Shown: in pieces, positions 12,124 through 20,372 of the stretch | How the letters are laid out: each line of letters opens with the position of its first letter | Position numbering within the stretch: the stretch's first letter is position 1 | NCBI RefSeq assembly: GCF_963855985.1 | Contig: NC_087095.1 | Location: forward strand, 11,108,001-11,172,000 | DNA length: 64,000 nucleotides | Direction of reading: 5' to 3' | Origin: Ostrinia nubilalis | Taxonomy: Eukaryota > Arthropoda > Insecta > Lepidoptera > Crambidae | The notes under the pieces: generated by a model | What the model was told of the DNA's origin: nothing | Databases searched by the model: none | Seen by the model: only the letters and a program-made list of their open reading frames with translations | Position numbers and translations under genes: made by a program

Positions 12124-12304
12124 GGGGGCGTCCATAAATTACGTGAGACAATTTTGGCTATTTTTCAACCCCCCTGCCCCCCTCGGTGAGACTTGGTGAG
12201 ATTTTGCCTGACCCCCTCCCCCACCCCCTAATCTTACGTGATATTTTAAAAAAATCCGAAATTTAATAGTTTCCTACCTAATTTAACTGAGAAAGTTTTT
12301 TTTT

Positions 12305-13189
12305 GTGTGCTTAGTGCGAGTTTGCATTTACCGTTGTCGCTAACGAGTGCATCAAAAAGATCTATAAAGTTTAAGATTTTAGTTCTTGAAAGTATCTGCA
12401 CGTATCTGCTAGGGACGCTGCACAGTGTGTTATGGGACTGTATAAACGGACATTCTCATTGATTTGATGAAATGTATAGAGCTCAGTTATACAAACATGA
12501 TAGTAAAACTCCCGTTTGAAAATTCCACGTAGTTTCCGCGGTATAAAAATTCAAAGTTACCTATTTTTTTATTTCAAAATTATGCAAAAATATTCTCACT
12601 CGTTAACTAATAACATTTAATTCAGAATTGTTATAATACTTCATAGAGCTCTTAAAACTACACGTAATAAGCGTATTAAGTGCTTCGTAAACGCATTCAG
12701 TTAATTAGGAAAAATGATTTTAGTGATTTTTGTTTTTATTTTTTTTCTCAATTATACCTTAATATATGCAAACATTTTTAATTGCAAGATATAGTCTGAT
12801 ATTTAATCTAATTGTATTAATAAAATCAGCTTTAAATTCCGTGACATATTTGAGGAAAATCAAATTGAAAATATGCGCCATATAGAATTGTTAATTCTGA
12901 ATTAAATGTTATTAGTTAACGAGTGAGAATATTTTTGCATAATTTTGAAGTAAAAAAATAGGTAACTTTGAATTTTTATACCGCGAAAACTACTTGGAAT
13001 TTTCAAACGGGAGTTTTACTATCATGTTTGTATAACTGAGCTCTATACGGTTCATCAAATAAATGAGAATGTCCGATTATACAGTCTCATAACATACTGT
13101 GCGCTGTACAATCATCATACATTTAATGCATGTCATTTTTACGCAGTCGCTAGCGGATGACGATCGATATAAAGTCGCACTAAGCCCAC
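12305..13189. mobile_element. 0.9-kb fold-back element
   Basis: The left arm (about 12305-12633) and right arm (about 12890-13189) are inverted copies. They run outward to GTGTGCTTAGTGCGAG versus the inverse of GTCGCACTAAGCCCAC. The inner 200 bp of the arms are nearly identical (for example ACTCGTTAACTAATAACATT) and similarity declines towards the outer ends. The spacer of about 255 bp is AT-rich. No coding capacity or clear target duplication was found. If transcribed, the arms would pair over about 300 bp. Confidence 0.75.
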
Positions 13190-13477
13190 TGATTACGAAT
13201 AGATCCAGAAAAACACGTGTAGCGACAGCGATTAGTAGTGTACTTACTAGAGTCTCATTGTTTTTTTTTTACAGAAGTACCTAGTCTAATTATTGTTCCT
13301 TTCTACATAATCTAGCAAAATCGATTTTGATAAAAAAAAAGCTTGTTTTATAATTTTCTTAATTTCGTCATTTATTCTGCATTTTAGTATTCACACATGC
13401 AGACGGAAGCATTTTTAGTTTTATTTGTTTAGACGGTATAGAATAAAATGTCATTATCATCATAGAAAATGTATTTT

Positions 13478-14136
13478 TTTAGGGTCCCGTAGTCCTGACA
13501 AGGAACCGATAAATAATATTAGTTATATAGTTTCGATATGTCTGTCTGTCCGAGGTTTTGCTTGGAAACTATTGGCACTAGAGAGCTGTAATTTTGTGGA
13601 GGTATGTATATTAATCACGCCGACAAAACGGTAGAATAAAATTTTGAAAAAACATTTTTTTAGGGTAGCTCCCCTACATGTAAAGTGGGGATGAATTTTT
13701 TTTTATCTTCTACTACACCATCGTGTAGGATATCGTTGGATGACTTGGGGGTTTCAAAGACTATTTTTCGATTTAGGGATCCGTTTGCAAACTATTAAAG
13801 TTTAAAGTGCCAATTTTTGTTCGAGCAGGGCGTCCCCCCCCTCTAAAAACTAGACTGTTGGCTTGAAAAATCTGGAAAAATTCATAATAATACTGCTTTT
13901 TATGAACTTTCAAGAAAACTATAACGGTTAGGGTAGTTCAGTTAGTTTAAGAGTACCTAATAGTCATTTAACTCCTGTATTATAAAATTTTATTTCTAAT
14001 AAAAATTCCTTAGAAGAAAATATTAAAAGCGACTTTAGATGAAGTAATTGCTTGCTTCTGAAATATATTTTGTTAAAGACGGACAACTACAGAACCCTAC
14101 ACTGCGCGTGGCACGACACGCTCTTGGCCAATTTTT
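13478..14136 (+). mobile_element. Lepidopteran dispersed repeat (AGGGTTCCGTAG...TTGGCC family)
   Basis: It runs from TTTTTAGGGTCCCGTAGTCC to GACACGCTCTTGGCCAATTTT. I recognise this as a very common moth repeat. Conserved blocks are GTCTGTCTGTCCG, ATCACGCCGACAAA, TTTAGGGTAGCTCCCCTACATGTAAAGTGGGGATGA (one block, quoted here as landmarks at about 13658-13695) and GAGCAGGGCGTCCCCCCC. Near the 3' end, GCGTG-GCACGA-CACGC forms a small hairpin. A shorter relative lies on the reverse strand at 58.13-58.42 kb. Non-coding and probably mobilised in trans. Confidence 0.75.
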
Positions 14137-14345
14137 TTACTTATGATTTAAACCCAGTTTTCTGGCAAATTCTATTTCTCTATTTCTTGCGGAAAAAATT
14201 ACGTGATATTTCCTGAGACCCCCCCTCTCCCCCACGTGAGATTTAGTGAGGTTTTTGTTGACCCCCTCCCCCCCTAAAAGTCTCACGTAATTTATGGACG
14301 CCCCCTTAGTTCCGATCATTGATGGCAAATGGCAAATGTATTGGA

Positions 14346-14585
14346 CTAGCTGTGCTCGTGACTGCGTACGCGTGAAAATAGTTTGAATATTTTTTTTTTG
14401 TTTTTGCAACATTTCTCATTGATGCTTTACTCCTATTGATCGCAAGGTAATGTTATAGTCTTATAATCATGACATCACTTTGACGATGCATTGACTATCC
14501 AACACAAAAATAATTTTAAATCAAACCTCTTCTTGAAATTAGAGCATTCAATCAAATGAACAAACCTTTCATATAATTAAAACTG
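14346..14585 (-). mobile_element. Diverged Helitron copy
   Basis: On the reverse strand it ends ...GCACAGCTAGT, the Helitron CTAG|T terminus. Its body aligns with the complete copy at 28.11-28.37 kb: GCGTACGCGTGAAA...TTTGAATA, TTTTTGCAACATTT, and then the words ATCCAACACAAAAA and TCAAATGAACAAAC. The 5' end near 14585 is too degraded to place exactly. Non-autonomous. Confidence 0.65.
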
Positions 14586-15037
14586 CAATGGATGCAATTA
14601 AGCACTACCTTGCCATTAAGCTTGAACCATGTAATGGTTCCAATAAAGGAGGCAATAAAATTATCACCCAGTTAAAATGTTGTGTTAAAATGTGATAAAC
14701 TGATACTCGAAGTTAAATATGAATAACGTATTTTTAAGATCGTTTACTTGGGCCATCCTGCACTATAGGGGCTTCCCGCTCTCCTTTTTTCTCCAGGCAT
14801 TTTCTTTTAATTGGGGTCGATCGATTCCCTGATCACCTCTCCCTAGGCGGGTCGATGTTACTTTGATTTTTAAGTTAAATGGTATAACCAGATTTAAGTA
14901 TCGAGTACTTAAACTTAAGATTGTGCTGTGTGATTTGATGTAAAACGTGTCCTGTAATTGAACCGTAAAATAAAAGGCTGATAATTAAAAAAAATAGTTA
15001 CAGTTCCGAGCGGTTCTATTCGTGTATTGCTTGGTTG
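14586..15037. other. No gene recognised
   Basis: Unassigned sequence upstream of the copia element. It contains some GC-rich words (CTCTCCCTAGGCGGGTCGATG near 14837) that I could not place. Confidence 0.4.
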
Positions 15038-15042
15038 CTAAA

Positions 15043-15186
15043 TGTTGGATTTATGGACGCATAAGAGAAACTCCTTACTAATATATTGTCTATGGCACTC
15101 TCGTCCTTGTCGCGCTGACAGAATGTTCTCATATATTTTACTATAAAATATAAAGTCTTCATATTAAGCTTTGTTTAATTTCATCA
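15043..15186 (+). repeat. copia 5' LTR (144 bp)
   Basis: It begins TGTTGGATTTATGG and ends TTTCATCA, directly before the primer-binding site. Its first 78 bp are identical to 16802-16879. The second half contains a TATAAAATATAAAG stretch that could serve as the promoter. Confidence 0.8.
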
Positions 15187-15197
15187 GGTTATGGGCC
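15187..15197 (+). other. copia primer-binding site (half initiator-tRNA type)
   Basis: GGTTATGGGCC immediately follows the LTR. Insect copia elements use the same word to prime minus-strand synthesis from an internal fragment of initiator tRNA-Met. The match fixes the 5' LTR end. Confidence 0.7.
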
Positions 15198-15314
15198 GTC
15201 CCAAGCCTGCCGTTTAGTTTATTTTTGCATTTTGAAAAGTATTTTGTTTACTTACCGGGCTCGCGAGTGATTTCTATTTTTTCAGCTAATGTCATTGAAA
15301 ATACGTACATAAAA

Positions 15315-15683
15315 ATGGCTGGAAGTAATTTAATGTCAATTGAAAAGCTAACGGGTCGCGAAAATTGGGCTGCTTGGAGTTTTGCAGTAAGGGCATACTT
15401 ACAACATGAAGATTTGTATGACTGCATTTTAAAAGAACCGGTGGCCACTGACCCTAGCTCCGTAAAAAAAGACACCAAAGCCAAGTCAAAACTAATACTA
15501 TTAGTTGACCCGATTTTGTATGTAGGTACATATTCAAGAAGCCCAAAATGCAAAACAGGTGTGGGATAATTTAGCAAAGGCTTTTGAAGACAGTGGCCTA
15601 AGTCGTAAAGTTGGCCTATTACGAGAACTGATTAATACCAATTTGGAAATAGTTCTTCAGTAGAGGACTATGTAAACAAAGTT
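15315..15683 (+). pseudogene. gag: copia gag, N-terminal part, two frameshifts
   Basis: The ATG at 15315 opens the nucleocapsid precursor (MAGSNLMSIEKLTGRENWAA, typical of copia gag: a short leader, then the L-x-G-x-N-W-x-x-W motif). The frame shifts at about 15520-15530, where GTA is followed by an extra GTAC-like duplication, and a stop follows at 15567. The gag sequence continues in frame +1 (VWDNLAKAFEDSGL and onward). A second shift of opposite sense at about 15645-15651 restores the original frame, which then runs on into the downstream open frame. The product is therefore broken, although net phase is preserved. Confidence 0.85.
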
Positions 15684-16683
15684 ATGTCAGCGGCGCACAA
15701 ACTAAGGAATATTAAATTCAATGTGGATGAAGAGTGGTTGGGCACGTTGATGCTGGCAGGATTGCCAGAAATGTATAAGCCTATAATTATGGGCTCAGAG
15801 AGTTCCGGTATAAAGATTAGTGCTGATTTAGTAAAAAATAAATTACTACAGGAAGTAAAGACATCAGACACTACCGCACTTTATACAAACACAAAAAATC
15901 TGCCCAAAAGTGATCAACCAAAAATTAAGAAAGGCCCAAGGTGCTTTAATTGTAACAAGTTCGGACATCTCAGTAAAAATTGTTGGCATAAAAAGGCAAA
16001 TAATAATGAAAAGAAAGAGATGGAAACAGGATATGTCGCAGCTTTTTCAGTTTCCACAACGAATGACTCCGATTCGTGGTATGTTGACTCAGGGGCATCC
16101 ATGCATATGACACGGCACCGGGACTGGCTCACTGCTTCATCTGTACCGAGCATAAGAATTGCTGATGACAAAGTGTTAAAAGTTGAATGCTGCGGAAATG
16201 TATGCATCAAGGTAAATGCAAAAGATGGCAGCACCGATGCAATACAGGTGAGGAATGTTCTATATGTACCAGAATTAAAAACAAATTTGTTATCAGTCAG
16301 CAAAATAATCAAAGGTGGATGTAGAATAATATTTAATGAACATGGCTGTCAAATTTACAATCCATGCAATAAGTTAGTTGCAAAGGCTGATCTATTTAAT
16401 GAGAAATATCGATTAATTACTTGTAAAAATCAAGAAATGCAAGTTATGATGGCCAAGACTGATGATGATACTTACCTGTGGCACCAAAGAATGGGTTACT
16501 TAAATTTCACTTCACTTAATAAAGTACCGATCTGTACAGAAGGAGTAAAGTTGTCACCGAGTAAAGAAAATGTCATTTGTGTGACATGTGAAACAACAAG
16601 AAAACCATTCCCCACTGAAGGCTCCCGTGCAACGAACTTGCTAGAGCTAGTCCATAGTGACGAATGTGGACCGATGAAGCAAG
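15684..16683 (+). pseudogene. pol: copia gag-pol fragment: zinc knuckle, protease, pre-integrase
   Basis: Counting from the Met at 15684, the CCHC knuckle cysteines and histidine are residues 87, 90, 95 and 100 (CFNCNKFGHLSKNC). The protease active site is DSGAS with Asp135. The GAG-pre-integrase region starts at LWHQRMGYLN, where the second histidine of the HHCC zinc site is Tyr272, so the site is damaged. Cys299 and Cys302 (VTCETTRKPFP) are kept. The first integrase acidic residue is Asp326 in HSDECGPM, after which homology stops at about 16683. The open frame itself reaches 16823 only by reading out-of-frame sequence. The Met at 15684 is an in-frame internal residue of gag and not a true start. 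Confidence 0.88.
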
Positions 16684-16779
16684 GTTACCGCCAAAGAAGT
16701 CGTGATTCAATACAGATGCACTGGAGATATGGTCGCCGACATCTTGACAAAAGGACTCCATCAATGGGTCTACTTTTAA
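16684..16779 (+). pseudogene. pol: copia RNase H C-terminal remnant (frame +1)
   Basis: In the frame starting at 16684 the sequence reads VTAKEVVIQYRCTGDMVADI then LTKGLHQWVYF and a TAA at 16777-16779. V-x-I-x-Y-x-x-T-x-D-M-V-A-D-I-L-T-K-x-L is the signature of the very end of copia-type polyproteins. It is joined to the integrase start without any intervening RT sequence and in a different frame, so it is not translated with the upstream part. Confidence 0.88.
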
Positions 16780-16801
16780 AACATCTGCGTCCAGGAGAGG
16801 A

Positions 16802-16880
16802 TGTTGGATTTATGGACGCATAAGAGAAACTCCTTACTAATATATTGTCTATGGCACTCTCGTCCTTGTCGCGCTGACAT
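16802..16880 (+). repeat. copia 3' LTR, truncated copy (78-79 bp)
   Basis: TGTTGGATTT...GCGCTGACA is identical to the first 78 bp of the 5' LTR, then stops. The last 66 bp of the 144-bp LTR are missing. A purine-rich stretch just before it (AGGAGAGGA, about 16793-16801) is the likely polypurine tract. Confidence 0.8.
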
Positions 16881-16885
16881 CTAAA

Positions 16886-18537
16886 AATTAAAAGAAACGT
16901 GTGTGGTTGAAATAAGTAAATTTTGATGTGAAAGGGTTTAAAGTGTGAAAATTTCAAAAATACCTATTCAACATAAAAACTGCTCAGTTACAAAGTTATG
17001 TGTATGTTTGCTGTGGAGTTACCATATTACTGTATGTAATAAACTCTGCAAATATTGCGACTCTGTTTATTACATTTCATTCTCAAAGGTATTTAAAAAA
17101 TGATACCTATCAGCCCGGGCTGAATTGGGGCGTTTTTTGATGATATCAAAAAATGTTGCATTTCTACTTATTTTATGCTTTTTCTATAGCAGCAAACTTG
17201 CAACATTAAAATCAAAACATCAAAAAATTATTGCATCTCATAGGTCTGTCTCTAATATTGCGAATTACCATTTTTACTGCAGTATAATGTGTCTGAGTAT
17301 TAGATATTCCCCATAGATTCAAAGCGGGAGTTTATTAAAATATGCAAATGCTCTCATATAGCGTTTGGTTTAAAAATGAAGGCAATTTTATGAAATAACA
17401 CCCTCGCGGCCGCGACGCCACTTGATGTTTGCTCGAGTGGCCATGTTAATTAATACACGAACGGATTTTATTTAGCGAAAAACTCAATTTCCCCCGCAAA
17501 CACACTCGACGATCAATGGTAATTATCGATGTACATTATGTAGCAAATCGAGAGTAAATATAATAAAAGCACTTTGAAAAATGTTAACGAAGCTGACTAA
17601 AAAATAAGCATAGAGTTTTATTCGATTTGCAACAACGCTACTAAGATTAAGTAGATTAAGTTCGACTTTACTCTGGTTCTATATTTCTGAGACTTTTTCT
17701 TAATGAAAATAGCTTTGTCCGATTATTTCTTTTGAAAATGTTTAAAGCATTTTCAACCGATGCTAAAAATGTCTTTAGACAACAGACCACCTTTTCTAAA
17801 AGATCAAAATCTATTTTAATAACAACTTTTGAAAGTTCTATAATCATTTTTATTCTAAAAAGTAAATGGAATTAAAAAAGGTTACATTTTATAAAATATT
17901 CATTGGCAAGTTGCGCAACTCTGTGAACGAATTCAAACCTTAAAGTGTAATAAAGTAACGTGTGTCATTCGATCGAATGAGCAATCCTTACCCCAGTTGG
18001 CAAACATCCGCAATGTTTTACCAAAACCGTCTTTCTGTCAGAAAGATTCGACGGCCGCGGACGCGAGGGCGACCCGGCAAATGTGCCAAGATTTGCACAA
18101 GTACAGCCCTTTGGGAGCTCCAAAACGAATTCAGGGGTCCACTGTGCAAAAATATTTTGATACATCAGCATTTACCTACTGTCTTTATCACTCATATGAG
18201 CATCCGTTGGTGGAGAAGTGAGACAGAAAGAATTGATTTCTTACACCGGTTTCGATTGCAGATGCAGAATAGACGTGCCGTTAGGGGCGCGGTAAACGGT
18301 CGATGTAAATTGCGATGCTTGTACACTAGTGATTTAGAATATAAAATGTAAAGTACAACTACCTACTTACTACTACTTTATTTAAAGGTTGCTTCATTGT
18401 TCGGGGTGATGAAGAGCATTAATTTATAGAGTTATCACTATAACTCCTGTACAAATATCAAGTTGTAATTAACAACAACCAATATTATAAGCTTGCTTAA
18501 TTTAACTTGTGTGGTATAGAATAACCACTATTAAACC
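16886..18537. other. No gene recognised
   Basis: Unassigned. The word GTAATAAACTCTGCAAATAT near 17035 resembles a polyadenylation region but has no partner. Overlapping frames at 17962-18351 run through a GC-richer patch near 18050-18110 (GACGGCCGCGGACGCGAGGG) but show no recognisable domain. Confidence 0.4.
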
Positions 18538-18539
18538 AT

Positions 18540-18678
18540 TGACGGCACGGATTGGTTACACAAACGTTTCAGCCAACACAGTTCTATTTATGTTATAGCT
18601 ACCGATGGCAGTGGATATTACATGACACTAACGGGCGTCGGTAACATCGGTTGATGCCAATAACCATTCCGTGTCAAG
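18540..18678. mobile_element. Candidate MITE with imperfect termini
   Basis: TTGACGGCACGGATTGGTT at the left faces AACCATTCCGTGTCAA at the right, an imperfect inverted repeat. About 100 bp lie between. No clear target duplication, so the call is structural only. Confidence 0.4.
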
Positions 18679-19092
18679 CTTTCCTATCCTGGAAGTGTAT
18701 CAAACCTCCATCAAATGCCAGTTACTAATCTAAGAGACTATCGAAATTAATATAGCTGTAGCACTCCTTAATACCTACTAAGTCTGTAATCTATAACTCA
18801 ATTAGTATCGAACGTATACGGGGTTGCAGTTGTTTGAAGTTCAACTACGTTTGTTACACCTTCGTAGAAGGAAAAACAAAGACATTTCCAGTATACATTT
18901 CACTTCCAAAATTCAATTACTCTAAATTGGCAGAAAGTTCATTGAATGTGCCGTTCCGGAATCGAATCGCCACGTCTTAATACAAGTTCATTGTATTTTT
19001 CTCTATATGAAAAACTAAAAACCCAGATTCAGGTCCTGCTAGAAATGAATTCTTAAAAAATGTTAACTAAGGATTTCAACAACTTGTGGTAA

Positions 19093-20033
19093 ATCGATGG
19101 CTCCTACGTATAAGGGCGAAACTGCCGCTTACGCCTTTTTCCAATTATTTAAGCAATGATTTCACTTTGCTCTAATCTATAACATCAGTAAGAAAAAAAA
19201 TTTTTTTTTCCATTAGATACAAAATAAAATTTTAGGCAAATAGGCGTATGTGCAAAACTACGCCACGTATAAAGCCCAATCATACGATTCGTCAATCTAT
19301 ACGAGTAGTTGCTTACATAAACATATATTTTTTATAATCCAAATCTTAAATAAAGCCATGAAAATATTTAGCAAATTGTTTTATTTATAAATTATGACAC
19401 ATTATATAGTTATTTAATTTTTAGCGTTAAGAGTCGCATCTCAAACTAATTTGAAAATTATAAATAACTTGAAAAAATCGAACTGCCTAAGGCATCGTGG
19501 GTTCAATTCCCGCCTTAGGCAATTCGATTTTTTCAAGTTATTTATATTTTTTTAAAATATGACACATTATGTTAAAAGACCTAACTAAATCTCGAGCACA
19601 GTATATGGGCGTATTTGCGTTAAAACGTAAAACGGTACATTAAACGACTTTTTCTAACTGATTTATTATTGATATAGCACATGATAACAATTAAAATAAT
19701 TACATGCATAAATAAAGAGAATAATCGCTTAAAATATTATATTTACGTTGTCATTTAAGTCTCTTTACGTTGAACAATATACATGAAATTATAGAAATAT
19801 GCCGACGTAAAAGGGCAATGCGTAAAATCTCAAAATATATAAGAAAAATATAAAAATTGAAAACAGCAGTAGCAAAAGCATTACATGTTAAGGCTAAATG
19901 TGAAATTTCATTAAATTCGTTTTAGTAGGTCAGAAGATATGACCCAAAAATATGGTTCTGGCCACTAAAATGGCTCTCCTGTAAAATTTACTTTTTTCAC
20001 TTACGCCAGTATACGTAGGAGCCATCGAAATGG
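19093..20033. mobile_element. 0.94-kb TIR element with probable 10-bp target duplication
   Basis: CGATGGCTCCTACGTAT at 19095-19111 is exactly inverted at 20011-20027. CTTGTGGTAA occurs at 19083-19092 and again at 20034-20043, as expected for a 9-11 bp target duplication of the Mutator type. Internally, words like ACGTATAAGGGC recur (19107, about 19266 as CCACGTATAAAGCCC, and about 19805 as GACGTAAAAGGGC), resembling subterminal transposase sites. No transposase frame. A second insertion-like hairpin lies within it at 19406-19557. Confidence 0.6.
19460..19545. repeat. 34-bp-arm hairpin with a tRNA B box in the loop
   Basis: The arms 19460-19493 and 19512-19545 match at 33 of 34 positions. The 18-nt loop plus stem top contains GGTTCAATTCC (19500-19510), a good RNA polymerase III B box, flanked by GTGG and CGCC so that it forms a T-arm-like stem-loop. 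A 13-bp direct repeat TATGACACATTAT at 19393-19405 and 19558-19570 brackets the hairpin, like a target duplication. No A box was found, so this is a remnant of a tRNA-derived SINE or a fold-back of one, not a tRNA gene. Confidence 0.7.
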
Positions 20034-20043
20034 CTTGTGGTAA

Positions 20044-20269
20044 TTACATAAAAAGATTAACATATTCATTTATCCTAGATTTCTATTATAAAAAAAATCT
20101 ATTTAATAAATTTTTATTTTACATTTCGTTATAATTACATTTAAACGTTTCCCCGATCGGCCGATAAGAGCTGACCATGCGCTGTCGTCTAAGTGAGCGT
20201 TCGTGTAACTTGCAGTTTGTTACTGTATTTGGGATACACATTCGCGTCGAATGTTGCATAATCTCATTA
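20044..20269. other. No gene recognised
   Basis: Unassigned. Confidence 0.35.
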
Positions 20270-20372
20270 TCGGCGAACACAGAACAGTCGACCGCATATC
20301 GGACTGCATTTTAGTTGCAAAACCGTACCTATTGCAACGGAATAAGATGCTATAGTGTTTAGTTTGATGTGT
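20270..20372 (+). mobile_element. GTTGCAAAATAGC-family MITE, copy 1 (diverged)
   Basis: It carries the family words ATCGGACTGCATTTTAGTTGCA, then TAAGATGC, TAGTGTTTAGTTTGATGTG in the same order as copies at 48.45 and 53.58 kb. The ends are degraded. Confidence 0.6.

Larger units (their letters stand above)
12124..14305. mobile_element. Candidate composite PIF/Harbinger-like element with TTA flanks
   Basis: The left end at 12124 reads GGGGGCGTCCATAAATTACG and the right end at 14305 read inward is the same for 26 bp. TTA precedes the left end (12121-12123) and follows the right end (14306-14308). A 3-bp TTA/TAA target and G-rich ends are typical of PIF/Harbinger. Each end region also has CCCCCTCCCCC tracts and a second TTACGTGATATTT word, so each is itself partly palindromic. 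They could instead be two separate small MITEs. The interior is occupied by a fold-back element and a dispersed repeat. No transposase frame is present. Confidence 0.5.
15043..16880 (+). mobile_element. Internally deleted Ty1/copia LTR retrotransposon
   Basis: An LTR element of about 1.84 kb, compared with about 5 kb for intact copia elements. The order is 5' LTR, primer-binding site, gag with CCHC zinc knuckle, aspartic protease, GAG-pre-integrase zinc-finger region, the first residues of the integrase core, then an abrupt jump to the last part of RNase H and a 3' LTR copy. The rest of integrase, all of reverse transcriptase and most of RNase H are gone. The 78 bp shared by the two LTR copies are identical, so the insertion looks young, yet the coding region carries two frameshifts. 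CTAAA at 15038-15042 recurs at 16881-16885 as a possible 5-bp target duplication, with one extra T before the right copy. It cannot transpose alone. Confidence 0.9.

Noticed and set aside
17962..18351. 129-residue open frame as a gene
   Set aside because: Overlapping frames on both strands, no recognisable domain, and no sign of splice or promoter context.
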